From Microcebus murinus (taxonomy: Eukaryota > Chordata > Mammalia > Primates > Cheirogaleidae): DNA of 64,000 nucleotides. A program made the translations under genes and the position numbers. A model generated the notes under the pieces. That model saw only the letters and a program-made list of their open reading frames with translations. It was not told the origin of the DNA and ran no database searches. The stretch is from positions 71,092,001 through 71,156,000 of the forward strand of contig NC_134106.1 of the NCBI RefSeq assembly GCF_040939455.1, read 5' to 3'. Shown piece by piece: positions 1-23,160 of the stretch; position 1 is the first letter of the stretch, and each line of letters starts with the position of its first letter.

Positions 1-299
1 TTTCGCATGTCCGAGAGCCGCTGTTACCCGGTATCCAAAGGCGGGGCAGCCAGAAAGACCCCTAGGAAGAGCCAGAGCACAAAACCTCCGCGATTCCAGC
101 TGCCACCGCTGGGGGACGCGCCCTCCGGCACAGATCTCTGGGCCAACGGTCGAAAGGGAGGTGCCATGTCAGAGAACAGGGGAGCCAGTCCATAAAGCCC
201 TAGTCGCTTTTTCCTCCCACATCGAACAGGGAAGGGAGAAACAGCACACTCCACTCATGTTTCCACCTGCCCTTTGTTATACCTGCTTAAGATAGCTAA

Positions 300-1000
300 A
301 TAGTCGCAGGTGGAGCGAGTTTCCTTCGCTGCTTCCCCCCGCCTCGCAGAGTGGTTCAGCCCTGGCTCCGCGGGGTGCACTGCCCTCGCTCCCCGACCCC
401 CGCGCGAGTGGCGCATTGGCGCGGGGCGCTGAGGGGCGGGGCCCGGGCCGGGCGCGCGCTGGCGCTGCTCTATAAATACTGGGCGGAGCCGCCCGCCGCC
501 CCGTTCGCTCCGCGCCGCCCGCCCGCTCGCTCTCAGTAGAACGCGGTCTTCTGCCTGCGCGTCTCGCAGTCGCCGCCTCGCCGCTGCTGCTTCTCTTCAA
601 CGCCACTTTCACTCACCGACACCAACATGAACGGGCAGCTCAACGGCTTCCACGAGGCGTTCATCGAGGAGGGCACATTCCTCTTCACCTCAGAGTCTGT
701 GGGGGAAGGCCACCCAGGTGAGGTGACCAGGCCCCGAGCGAACGGGGGGGGGGGGCCGGGCGTCGGGCAGCGCCGGGCCGGGCTGGCTAGGGCCGGCTGA
801 CGGCGGGGCCCGCGCGGGGTGCCCCATCCGCCGGGCGGTGGGCAGAGTGGCGGCCGCGCGCCTTCCTCGTGGCGGCGCCGGTGCCGAGCGCGTGGCCGCC
901 ACTCCCCTCCCCCTTCTCTCCTTTCCCCTCCCATCCGGCCGCGCGCCTCGGCATGCGGAAGATTCCAGAAAACGAGAAGGGCGGGGGCCGCGGCAGCTTG
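300..1000 (+). promoter_or_regulatory. MAT2A: MAT2A promoter and CpG island
   Basis: GC- and CpG-dense block. A TATA box (tataaat) lies at 471-477, GC boxes (ggggcggggc) around 433-442, and an inverted CCAAT (attgg) at 415-419. The TATA position puts the transcription start near base 500, leaving a 5'UTR of roughly 125 nt before the ATG at 627. A strong TATA inside a CpG island is seen directly; the start site is inferred. Confidence 0.85.
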
Positions 1001-4000
1001 AGTTCTGACCGGGGAGGGCATTTTTAACTCCTCTCAGCCTGGCGGTCTGTAAGACCTCGAGTGGGCGACCCGCCCCGCCTGCTCGCGTCCGGCCCTCGGG
1101 AGCGCGCGCCCCGCATTGCAGCGGCAACCACGTGTTTGCCGCATGTGGCAGCTGGGCCTGGGGGAGCCGTCGGTTTGAAGGGTGGGGTGCCGGTGCCTTG
1201 GGTCGTCTTCTGTTTCCATTATCTCCGTGGCTTCGGTCATTACTGCACAGTGAAGAATACGGACGTGCCCTTCGGCGAATATGGCTTTGCCTTCAAGGTG
1301 ACAGACTTCAACTAAATATAGCGCTTGTTGAAGACAGTCCTTATTTGGACCATATGTGAAAAGGATGGGAAGCATGAATTAATAGCTGCCATTGCGATGG
1401 GTTTCCTTTTAAAGTCTTTGGTGCTTTGCCGTTGAGGCAAGGTTGTGCTTAAGATTTCCCTCTCAGGGCTTTGTCCGCTGAACCGCCATTATGGGGATCA
1501 ATTTACACGTCAAGGAGTGAAGCTATTTCCAGGAATTTTCAATCTCAGCTTGACTACATCACCTAGTGAAGATCGTTATTTTGCCATTTCGGCTGCTTCT
1601 GCCCTAGGGTGACCACAGAAACATAGATCTCTATTCTGATGGCTTTAGGGTCCGTTTCTCTAGTTAGCCTATGTGCCTATGATGAAATCCCACGTGCAAC
1701 TTAGTGGTAAGAGGACAGACCCGAGATCCTGATGAGTGCCGAAAGTCAGGTGTTATAATAGTTGATAGAAGTCTTGAGCCTCTTACTTGGGCGCAATATA
1801 CGTTTTGCTTGGATTCTGTTCTGAATGATTAAAGAGAACTCGGGAAAGTTAATTTGAATTTGGGGGGATATCCTTCCCCCAAACAGATGACAAATACAAT
1901 AGGGAGAAACTCCATGATACAAAATACATTTGGGCGTTTTCCAGTCTGTTGAGCACTTGTTCCTATACAGCTTCTCTAACAAAATCAAATAATTGCTATT
2001 TTATTCCTTTTGTTAATAAAGTGCCTTTCTTTGTTTTAATTCTTTAATTGAATTATCTTGTTGCCCTAATTGGCGTTGCTTAAGATTCAGGAGACTGGTC
2101 TGCATGTGGGGCCTCAGTTCTACCAGACCTCTAGGTACACAGGGGCTTTGAAACACTTATAGAATTGAATATTGTATAATATAGGGAAATACTAGTCCTT
2201 AAGAAATAGCTAAACAGTTCACCCTTCTGGTTGGAGTTAAAATGCAAATTTAAATTTTGAAGGTGAAGTGCCTATATCATAAAAGGTTAAGAGATATATA
2301 TTAAATGTGTTGGTGTTGTGGCTTATCTGAAATGGTGAGCTTGTGCCACTGTATAGCATCTCTTTTATTTTTAAATTTTTAAGACAGAAAGAAACCAAGT
2401 TCAGAACAAGTATCCAGCATTTATTATTCAGGCAAATGGCTTCTGGTAAAGCAGTGCTTTAATCAGACAGCATTTAAGATCTCCATACTTAATGCAACTG
2501 AATTGTTGACTTTAGGATGGTTGTATGTCAGGTTTTGACGTGGTTTTTAAAAAAATCTCCAAAGATTTTACAGTGGAGTGATAGGGAGTGGTGGAGCACA
2601 GCATACTTAGACTGATAGTAAGTTAAAGAAATTGAGCCAGGAATTTCTTTTCCAGATAAGATTTGTGACCAGATCAGTGATGCTGTCCTTGATGCGCACC
2701 TTCAACAGGACCCTGATGCCAAAGTGGCTTGTGGTAGGTTCAGAACATGTGTTTGCTTATCAACTGGTACAAAAAAGTAACATCATGAAAGTTATTTTAT
2801 AAAAGTGAGATTTGAATTGAATCTCTTTTATTAGAAACTGTTGCTAAGACTGGAATGATCCTTCTTGCTGGGGAAATTACATCCAGAGCTGCTGTTGACT
2901 ACCAGAAGGTGGTTCGTGAAACTATTAAACACATTGGATATGATGATTCTTCCAAAGGTGTGTCTTAATGATTTTGCTTTCCTGAGCTTATTTTTCCAGA
3001 TAAAGCTAGTTCTGAATGAAGAAACTTATCTTCTAGAATGTTCCTGCTAATTGGTGGTTTTATTATACTCTTTAAGCCTTTTGGTCCATCGCTATTGCAT
3101 TTTCTAAAAGGTATAATGATTTAGATATATCTGATTTCTTTAGCAGTATTTAGAATTCCAAATAAGGTATTGCTGTGACCTCTTTTTTTTTTTTTTTTTC
3201 CTAAACAAGGCATTGTGTTTGGTTTATAGGGTTTGACTACAAGACTTGCAATGTGCTGGTAGCCTTGGAGCAACAGTCACCAGATATTGCTCAAGGTGTT
3301 CATCTTGACCGGAATGAGGAAGACATTGGTGCCGGAGACCAGGTATCTTGGCAGTGTGGAAGCTATCTTCATCTCTCTTCTGATGTTAAGTTCTAAAGCT
3401 TGAATTGATTGCATCTGGTGACATTCTTTTTTAGGGCTTGATGTTTGGCTATGCCACCGATGAAACTGAGGAGTGTATGCCTTTAACCATTGTCTTAGCA
3501 CACAAGCTCAATGCCAAACTAGCAGAACTACGCCGCAATGGCACTTTGCCTTGGTTGCGCCCAGACTCTAAAACTCAAGTAAGTGATCATAAAGCTAGAT
3601 TATCTCACATGTTAAATCAGCATAGAAAATGCATAGTTAATTATAGTTGGCTAACTGAAAAAAGAATAGCACTTATGTTTTGCAGTATTGTAACTTAAGG
3701 TAGAGAACCAAGTATACAGCTATTGTTTGGTAGACTGATGTTCTGATGACCTGTGTTGCCTTTAGGTGACTGTGCAGTATATGCAGGATAGAGGTGCTGT
3801 GCTTCCCATCAGAGTCCACACAATTGTCATATCTGTTCAGCATGATGAGGAAGTTTGTCTTGATGAGATGAGGGATGCCCTAAAGGACAAAGTCATCAAA
3901 GCTGTTGTACCTGCAAAATATCTTGATGAAGATACAATCTACCACCTACAGCCAAGTGGCAGATTTGTTATTGGTGGGCCTCAGGTAATGTCAATTCAGT

Positions 4001-5416
4001 GTATTTTTCTGGATCTTTGGTTACTTATAAAATTTTGGCTACTACCACCTTTTTTCTAGGCTTTCTGAAGCCTACATGTGAATCATCTGAGGACATTTGT
4101 TGAGTCATACAGAGTAGGCAACCTAATCTAGAACCACTTGTTGGAAAGGATTAGGCATAGAGTGACTTAAATCCTGTAATTTCAGGGTGATGCTGGTTTG
4201 ACTGGCCGGAAAATCATTGTGGACACTTATGGCGGTTGGGGAGCTCATGGAGGAGGTGCCTTTTCAGGAAAGGATTATACCAAGGTGGACCGTTCAGCTG
4301 CTTATGCTGCTCGTTGGGTAGCAAAATCCCTTGTTAAAGGAGGTCTGTGCAGGAGGGTTCTTGTTCAGGTATATATTCTTTTACATAACTGGAGTGATTA
4401 AAAGTCATGTAAGTGGGGGGGGAGGGTATTTAGTAATCTGTTTAACTGCTTGTCAGTTTTATACCAGTGTATTACACAAGTTGTATGGCTCTTTCAATCA
4501 CTGACTCTTATGACATTTGAATCCTTTTAGGTCTCTTATGCTATTGGAGTTTCTCATCCATTGTCTATCTCCATTTTCCATTATGGTACCTCTCAGAAGA
4601 GTGAGAGAGAGCTATTAGAGATTGTGAAGAAGAATTTTGATCTCCGCCCTGGGGTCATTGTCAGGTAAAGATGGTAAAGCCTATTGCTAGTGAAAATTGA
4701 GGGTGTGGGTGTATACATATATATACTACTAAAATCTTGAGGAGGTGAAGGTGTGAAGAAAGACTGAAGTGAGGGAACACATTTTAATTCCTAGGACATG
4801 CTGATGTTTTAAACTGACTTCTCAGTGAAGGCTTATTTGAGAAGTCTAAAATTACAGTGCTCCATGGCTTAGACTAACCACCCTAGAAAGTCCTCCACGT
4901 TTGATACTGAGCTTTGTGCTCATCTTACCTGAGGTTGTTTACATTAAGAAACTAATAAATGGGATGTTCATGGCTTGTTATAAAGAAAAAAATATGGTAG
5001 GGTGTGGGTAGTGGGACCTTGGTAAGTATTCTATGGTATCAGATGAGCTGTTAACAATTGAATTTCTCAGAATAATGACAAGTTTTCATATTTGTTGAGC
5101 CAGGGATGGAAAAACAAGAACTGTAGTTACTAATAAGGACTGTGCACAGAGTTTGGACACCAGGGAAGTAACACTTTTGCCACAAACTTTCTTCCTAGCA
5201 TATCCCAGAGAACTGAACTCATTTGCCAGAGCTCTTGAAAATGAGTCTTGCTGATTGTTTTGCTTTATTTTAATTGAATGCTACATATTAAGTTACGGAC
5301 TTGTATATTCCAGGGATCTGGATCTGAAGAAGCCAATTTATCAGAGGACTGCAGCCTATGGCCACTTTGGTAGGGACAGCTTCCCATGGGAAGTGCCCAA
5401 AAAGCTTAAATATTGA
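627..5416 (+). CDS. MAT2A: MAT2A, S-adenosylmethionine synthase isoform type-2 (9 exons)
   Basis: Makes S-adenosylmethionine from methionine and ATP; it is the catalytic subunit of the extrahepatic MAT II enzyme in cytosol and nucleus. Coding exons are 627-717, 2656-2733, 2835-2957, 3230-3342, 3435-3578, 3766-3984, 4186-4368, 4531-4664 and 5314-5416. All introns are GT/AG and phases agree, giving 395 aa, the length known for the human protein. Visible motifs are GHPDK at residues 28-32 (His29), GAGDQG at 131-136, and the glycine-rich GGGAFSGKD at 278-286 with Lys285. The ATG is the first codon of the [13 protein letters not shown]-terminus typical of MAT2A. Intron 8 (4665-5313) is the intron known to be retained in the nucleus when SAM is high. 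Few substitutions relative to human are apparent (from memory). Identity is certain. Confidence 0.98.
718..2655 (+). other. MAT2A: MAT2A intron 1
   Basis: A 1.9-kb intron. The first 450 bases are still CpG-rich, with a G run at 746-754. The rest is AT-rich single-copy sequence with no Alu, no recognisable repeat and no second gene. The lack of SINEs contrasts with the dense Alus further along the window. Confidence 0.8.
4665..5313 (+). promoter_or_regulatory. MAT2A: MAT2A intron 8, the regulated (detained) intron
   Basis: This last intron has a gtaaag donor and an ag acceptor at 5312-5313 and no SINE insertion. In human cells its splicing is induced when SAM falls, through METTL16 dwelling on hairpin 1 just downstream. 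Position and neighbouring hairpin are seen here; the regulation is established knowledge from human and is inferred for this species. Confidence 0.7.
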
Positions 5417-5440
5417 AAGTGTTAGCCTTTTTTCCCCAGA

Positions 5441-5473
5441 CTTGTTGGCGTAGGCTACAGAGAAGCCTTCAAG
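5441..5473 (+). promoter_or_regulatory. MAT2A hairpin 1 (METTL16 m6A site)
   Basis: UACAGAGAA at 5456-5464 sits in a hairpin loop. The inner stem pairs aggc 5452-5455 with gcct 5465-5468; the outer stem pairs cttg 5441-5444 with caag 5470-5473. It lies 25 nt after the stop codon, the place of hairpin 1 in human, which controls splicing of the last intron. Confidence 0.9.
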
Positions 5474-6233
5474 CTCTGAGGGAAAGGGCCCTTCTTCCTA
5501 AATTTTCCTGTCCTCTTTCAGCTCCTGATCAGTTGCAGTCACTCTAGTCAATGACATGAATTTTAGCTTTTGTGGGGGACTGTAAGTTGGGCTTGCTATT
5601 CTGTCCCTAGGTGTTTTGTTCACCATTATAATGAATTTAGTGAGCATAGGTGATCCATGTAACTGCCTAGAAACAAACAACACTGTAGTAAATAATGCTT
5701 TGAAATCGAGCCCTTGTGCCCTCTCACCCAGTGCTCCAAAGTCCTAATTGCATTGACTTTCCCACCAGATGCTGAAAATGTCCTTGTAATGTGCACGTAA
5801 AGTACCTGTAGTTCCACTATAGCCTCTGTCTGGCAATGCCACAGCCCTGTCAGCATGAATTTGTAATGTCTTGAGCTCTTATGAATGTGAAACCTTCCCT
5901 TATCCTCCCTGTAACTTGATCTATTTCTAATTATGTAGCTCTTTGTCAGGGAGTGTTCCCTATCCAATCAATCTTGCATGTAACGCAAGTTCCCATTTGG
6001 AGCTCTAGCCTGACATCAAAAAAGGCAGTTACCATTAAACCATCTCCCTGGTGCTTATGCTCTTAATTGCCACCTCTTTAACAGCACCAAATAGAAATTT
6101 CTCCACTTTCAGCTGTCTTTTGGAGGACGTACGTAATAAGGTTTTTATTTAGTAAACCAATCCTATGCATGGTTTCAGCACTAGCCAAACCTCACCAACT
6201 CCTAGCTCTAGAAAAACAGGCACTTGGCACCCT

Positions 6234-6258
6234 TGTGATGTCATACAGAGAAGTCACA
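6234..6258 (+). promoter_or_regulatory. MAT2A hairpin 2 (METTL16 m6A site)
   Basis: UACAGAGAA at 6244-6252, closed by tgtga 6234-6238 pairing with tcaca 6254-6258. In human, hairpins 2-6 govern mRNA stability in response to SAM. Confidence 0.85.
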
Positions 6259-6414
6259 GGGAAGTACCTGAGGGTCTGTAGGTTGCACACTTTGGTACCA
6301 GATAACTTTTTTTTTTCTTTATAAGAAAGCCTGAGTACTCCACTGCACAATAACTCCTCCCAGGGTTTTAACTTTGTTTTATTTTCAAAACCAGGTCCAA
6401 TGAGCTTTCTGAAC

Positions 6415-6442
6415 AGCTGGTGTAGCTACAGAGAAACCAGCT
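6415..6442 (+). promoter_or_regulatory. MAT2A hairpin 3 (METTL16 m6A site)
   Basis: UACAGAGAA at 6427-6435 with a perfect 7-bp stem, agctggt 6415-6421 against accagct 6436-6442. Confidence 0.88.
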
Positions 6443-6530
6443 TCCTTCAGAGAGCAGTGCTTTTGGCGGGGAGGAGGAAAAATCCCTTCATACTTGAACG
6501 TTTTCTAATTGCTTATTTATTGTATTCTGG

Positions 6531-6561
6531 GGTATGGCGTAAGTACAGAGAAGCCATCACC
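6531..6561 (+). promoter_or_regulatory. MAT2A hairpin 4 (METTL16 m6A site)
   Basis: UACAGAGAA at 6544-6552. The stem pairs atggc 6534-6538 with gccat 6553-6557 and, past a one-base bulge, ggt 6531-6533 with acc 6559-6561. Confidence 0.87.
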
Positions 6562-6646
6562 TCAGATGGCAGCTTTTAAAAGTTTTTTTTTTTTTCTCTC
6601 TCAACACCATGATTCCTTTAACATGTTTCCAGCATTCCCAGGTAGG

Positions 6647-6673
6647 CCAAGGTGTCCTACAGAAAAACCTTGG
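6647..6673 (+). promoter_or_regulatory. MAT2A hairpin 5 (METTL16 m6A site, A variant)
   Basis: UACAGAAAA at 6658-6666 is the A form of the UACAGARAA consensus. A perfect 7-bp stem is formed by ccaaggt 6647-6653 and accttgg 6667-6673. Confidence 0.86.
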
Positions 6674-6754
6674 GTTAGACCTACAGGGGGTCTGGCTGGT
6701 GTTAACAGAAGGGGAGGGCAGAGCTGGTGCAGCTGGCCATGGAGAAAGCTGACT

Positions 6755-6779
6755 TGGCTGGTGTGGTACAGAGAAGCCA
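6755..6779 (+). promoter_or_regulatory. MAT2A hairpin 6 (METTL16 m6A site)
   Basis: UACAGAGAA at 6767-6775. tggct 6755-6759 pairs with agcca 6775-6779; a longer bulged alternative uses aagctg at 6746-6751. Confidence 0.84.
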
Positions 6780-6929
6780 GCTTGTTTACATGCTTATTCC
6801 ATGACTGCTTGCCCTAAGCAGAAAGTGCCTTTCAGGATCTATTTTTGGAGGTTTATTACGTATGTCTGGTTCTCAATTCCAACAGTTTAATGAAGATCTA
6901 AATAAAATGCTAGGTTCTACCTTAATTGT

Positions 6930-9390
6930 GTCCATCATTCTTTAACAGTACTTTAGTATGAATGACCTGAAACCATATATGTACCTTTTAACCCTGAATT
7001 ATTGTAATCTTACCCATAATTCAGGAAAACTTCAATTCTTGGGCCTGCTCTGCTGTAGGTTTGTTTGATCCTGTCACTGGCATTAAGAACAAGACTTGAT
7101 CCTTGTCAATACACAGGCCAAAATTCTTGCACGTCCTTACTGCAGCAGCCACTCACTGCCATTAGGTTTTCAACAATCTAAGACTTGTGGCTCAAAACCA
7201 TTAAGGGCTTTTAAAACCACTAATTAGTGTTACCTGGAGGAAGTAATAATGTTAGCATTATGCTGTGAAGGATATAGGTTTCATATTTAGTACATAATTG
7301 AAAAGTTCTAAAATAGTTCATAATCCATTTATTAAAAACAATTACAGTGAAAGTGCTGTAAATTTACAAAGGGAGGCTTACTCTAAACTTCATTTATGGC
7401 AGTTTGCGCAGAAAATCCATGAACCACACTTGTTTTGAAATCAAGTATATGTACAAAAGCTTTTCTGGCTAAAAGGACATTGATGGCCCTTTCTCAGAAT
7501 GACTATAATTGCACAGGGCTTGATTCTTCCTACATTCTGGGTAACAACCCAGCTCTACACTGAACAGCTTTTCTTACCAGTGTTTTTCGTGATCACGTTT
7601 TCTCTCCATGTTACCCAACCCCAATTATTTTCCTTGGGAAAATGAGTTGCAGGTGATATATTAACAGTTGGGGAAAGAAACACCCTTGTCCATATTAAGG
7701 GAAAGTACTTTTTTTCTGAGAGTCCTCTCCCAAGGTAAAGATCTACTTTTCTTACCAGTCATGTGTGCAGGGGATTAGGGGAACAGAAGGAAATAACTGG
7801 CAAAGGACATAGTGCCAAGGTATGTTCTACTGTGTTGCTAAGAATCTGCAAAAGGAATAAAAAGCCAGTGTCTTTTGGAGGTGGCTGACCTCCATTCTTG
7901 GAAAGTGATAAGGGCCCTCTGTGCCACAGACGTTGCTAACCCATGCGATGTCTTGTATGAATCAGGAATTTTCCACCAGACCTAACTTGGCTCCTCAGTG
8001 AGGTACCCTTAGCCCCAATTTGCACTAAACATGGTGGCCCTGTCCCTAAGCTATCCCTAACTAGATGCCAATATAAAGGTTGGAAGAATACAGAGGTAGT
8101 GAAGAAAAAGATTCAAAAAGCAAGTAGGAGGTAGAACTGACAATTGTAAGAAATGCAAAGAAAGAGTCAAGGCTGATTCTTCACAGGTAAGGCCTGGTCA
8201 AAGTATAATGCTGCCATTCACTAATAGAAGTAGATCTGCATTGGGGATGCATATAAGCTCTGTTTAGGACAGACTGAGGTTAGCTCTTTGGGATATCCAG
8301 ATGGAGCTTAGATCTATAGGTCTAGGGCACAGAAAGGAAATCTAAGTAGCATCACTGGAAATTGGAGTAGTCACAATCAAAAGTATGTACAGTGAAAAGG
8401 CAGCTGCTTAGGAAAGAACTCTGGATCAGTGTCCAAGGTGGAGGGGAGGGATAGAGGTCATGGGAAGAGACCCCTGCAAAAAGACAGTCCATTATGGAAG
8501 TTACTGAGACATCCAAATTACTGCCAGTCTCTGCTACAATAAACTCCCAAAGCAGTGACCCTTTCTTTTATCACTCTGCATTCTCTCCCTAGCTCCGTGC
8601 CAAGACCGAATTTTCACTGAACTGAGAAGCTTCCTGAATCAACCTTGCATATCCAAACCTACAAAGTATCTGTAAACGTTCCCTAATCCCTTACCAAGTT
8701 TGGTTAACTCTTATATCACCTTCTGATCAGGTTGATCAGAAGGCTAGGATGATTTCACTGTTCAGCTTATTTTTAGATAAATACTACTAGCAATCACCTA
8801 GTTAAACTCTGATGGTGCTATTCTGACTACTCTCATAATTGCTAGTGAAAAACTTACTGGTTATATAGATAATAGGGACAAAAAAGGAACCAGAATTGTA
8901 GTAAAGACAATTACTTGTGTGCATTTAGAATCTGATTGCCATCATAATCATACTTCTAATTAAGAAGACAAGTTTTCAGCTACATGACTTAAGGCTTATT
9001 GTCAGTAATTTTGAAAATTACAAGTAACAGTGTAGGACCTTAAGTAAAATGAACTTAAGTTCAAACCACTAGTCCATTCCTCACTAGCTAGCTAGATGTA
9101 TTGGGGAAAATTATTTTACCTCTCAGCCTTATGTGATAATGCAGGTACACTGTTTCATACTGTGTAGCACACAGCAAAGCACTTGGAAACAGATTATGTT
9201 CATCATGGTACAATGAATCTCTTTCCCCAAAGAGCCAGTCACTTTAAACCTGACTTTTACCCTCTTATCCTAGGACATTTACACATTGCTTCTAACCTCT
9301 TCCTGAACCCTCAGTCTTGGATTGATAATCCCTATCTTTGCTTTATTTCCTTATTCCCCTAAACTATCATCTCTGAATTAAAAAGAGAGC
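6930..9390. other. MAT2A-GGCX tail-to-tail interval / possible long GGCX 3'UTR
   Basis: No gene and no SINE is recognisable here. On the minus strand, AATAAA occurs at 9347-9342 and again at 7333-7328. The first would give GGCX a 3'UTR of about 0.8 kb. The second would give one of about 2.8 kb ending some 400 bp from the MAT2A poly(A) site. Which is used cannot be decided from sequence. Confidence 0.5.
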
Positions 9391-9393
9391 TCT

Positions 9394-9688
9394 GGGTTGG
9401 ACACGGTGGCTCACGCCTATAATCCTAGCACTCTGGGAGGCCGAAGCAGGAAGAGTGCTTGAACTCATGAGTTCAAGACCAGCCTGAGCAAGAAGGAGAC
9501 CCTATCTCTACTAAAAATAGAAAAATTTAGCCGAGCATAGTAGTGTGTACCTGTAGTTCCAACTATTAGAGAGGCTGAGGCAGGAGGATCACTCAAGCCC
9601 ATGAGTTTGAGGTTGCAGTGAGCTATGATCACACCACTGCAACTCTAGCTCAGGCTACAGTGAGACTCTGTCTCAAAAAAAACAGAAA
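9394..9688 (+). mobile_element. Alu SINE, older
   Basis: Full dimeric Alu, from gggttggacacggtggctca to its A-tail. Left arm has cctagcactctgggagg. It lies antisense in the GGCX 3' region. gctctggg recurs on both sides as a likely target duplication. Confidence 0.9.
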
Positions 9689-9735
9689 AAGCTCTGGGCA
9701 AGGAAAAAAAATGTAAAAAAAAAAAAAAAATCTAA

Positions 9736-10039
9736 GGCTGGGCACAGTGGCTCATGCCTATAATCCTAGCACTTTGGGAGGTCAAGAAGAGAGGCTTGCT
9801 TGAAGCCAGGCATTTGAGACTAGCCTCAGAAACAGTTAAGACCCCCATTTATACAAAAATAAAAAATCTTCAGTGTGCAGGTGTGGTGGTACATGCCTGT
9901 AGTCCTAGCTACTTGGGAGTCTGAGGCAGGAGGACTGCTTGAGCCCAAGAATTTGAGGTTACAATGAGCTATAATCACCTCACTGTAACCCAGCCCCAGC
10001 CTGGATGACACAAGTGAGACCCTATCTCAAAAAAAAAAT
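9736..10039 (+). mobile_element. Alu SINE, diverged
   Basis: Full dimeric but degraded Alu ending in an A-tail near 10039, 90 bases from the GGCX stop codon. It would be transcribed antisense in the GGCX 3'UTR. Confidence 0.9.
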
Positions 10040-10129
10040 CTGAGATAATTTTTTCCAAATAAATGTCTATTGCATAGGACGGGCCTATGACTGGTGGCTC
10101 CCACATCTGCACCTGACGTCTGGCCTTCC

Positions 10130-21821
<11,692 letters not shown>

Positions 21822-22696
21822 GGCTCTACCCTTGCGACGCAGGTGGACCACAGCAGCCGCCACTGAACAGCGGCGCCGTGAGGATTTGCTCCCATAGGCT
21901 CCGCCTCCTGACACATCAGCACCCGCGCGGCCGGCCGGAAAGTGCTGGCACTGTCGTGAAAGGCCCCGACCGGCGGCGCGGAACTCCCGGTTTGGCGACA
22001 GGGGGCGGAACGAGGAGCCTAGGGGCGGGGCTGCGCGTCCGCGAAGTGGCGAGGCGGGCCTTTCCCCACTCAGTGAAGGAGCAGTGCCCAGGGAACCTGT
22101 AGATCCGCTTGTCTCCGGGCGCGCTGCCGGCCTTACCCCTGAGGCCTTCGGAGGCTCTTATGCTCTTTGAACTCTAAGAAGACTCGGCGCTCCTCAACTT
22201 CCTTGCGTCCTTCTCTGACCCCGTTAGTCCTCTCCAGGTTGTGTCCCTGGAGTGCTCCCTGGCTTGAGGGGGCAGGCTCAAAGGGCAGGCTCTTCCCCAG
22301 AGAGTTGAGGATGCTCTTGGAAGGGCTGCTCGGGCTTAGAGTCCCTTCATTCTCCTAGTACCTGCAAAGAGCCCAAGGTCTGGAAGCAGCAGACTAAACA
22401 GGAACGACATAACAGAAGAGAGGATGCAGAGCAAGGGAACGTTCTTAGGCGAGTCTTGAAGCAGAACTGTATTATGATAGCTAATTCTCTCCACTGGGAT
22501 TAGCCAGCTGGATAAGAAGGAAGCGTCCCAGAGTAGCGGTTCTCAAACTTTGTGCCTTGGGGCCCATTTACACTATTAGAAATTTTAGAGGACCCTAAAT
22601 AGCTTTGTTTATGTAGATTGTATTTTGATATTTGCCATATTAGAAATGTTTAAGTTGAGAAAATTTTTAAAATTGTGATTCATTAAAAAATACAAC

Positions 22697-22822
22697 AAGC
22701 TGTGTACTGTGGTACATGCTTATAATTCCACCTATGCTGGAGGCTGAGGCAGGAGGATGGCTTGAGCCCAGGAGTTCCAGGTCAGTCTGGGCAACATAGC
22801 AAGATCCCATCTCTTAAAAAAA
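22697..22822 (+). mobile_element. Alu monomer-like SINE
   Basis: Single arm (gtactgtggtacatgc to ccatctctt plus A-run), FLAM-like, inserted in the hAT relic. Confidence 0.75.
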
Positions 22823-22830
22823 TATACACG

Positions 22831-23160
22831 GGCCGGGCGCGGTGGCTCACGCCTGTAATCCTAGCACTTTGGGAGGCCGAGGCGGGCGGATCGCTCAAGG
22901 TCAAGAGTTCGAAACCAGCCTGAGCGAGACCCCGTCTCTACCAAAAATAGAAAGAAATTAATTGACCAACTAAAAATATATATACAAAAAATTAGCCAGG
23001 CATGGTGGCGCATGCCTGTAGTCCCAGCTACTCGGGAGGCTGAGGCAGTAGGATCGCTGAGCCCAGGAGATTGAGGTTGCTGTGAGCCAGGCTGACGCCA
23101 CGGCACTCACTCTAGCCTGGGCAACAAAGCGAGACTCTGTCTCAAAAAAAAAAAAAAAAG
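22831..23160 (+). mobile_element. Young full-length lemur Alu
   Basis: Starts ggccgggcgcggtggctcac with intact CpGs and has the lemur linker (attaattgaccaac, tatatatac) and a pure A-tail. It is flanked by the perfect 15-mer aaaaaaatatacacg at 22816-22830 and 23161-23175. The intact ends and duplication suggest a recent insertion. Confidence 0.95.

Larger units (their letters stand above)
5417..6925 (+). other. MAT2A: MAT2A 3'UTR with polyadenylation signal
   Basis: The stop codon ends at 5416. AATAAA lies at 6901-6906, followed by a T/GT-rich stretch, so cleavage is expected around 6920-6930. The 1.5-kb UTR carries six UACAGARAA hairpins (listed separately) and no SINE. Confidence 0.85.

Noticed and set aside
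533..1127. Long minus-strand open frames (162 and 145 codons) antisense to MAT2A exon 1
   Set aside because: They lie in a CpG island, are rich in Arg/Pro/Ala/Gly, and have no recognisable domain or splice context; GC-rich DNA has few stop codons.
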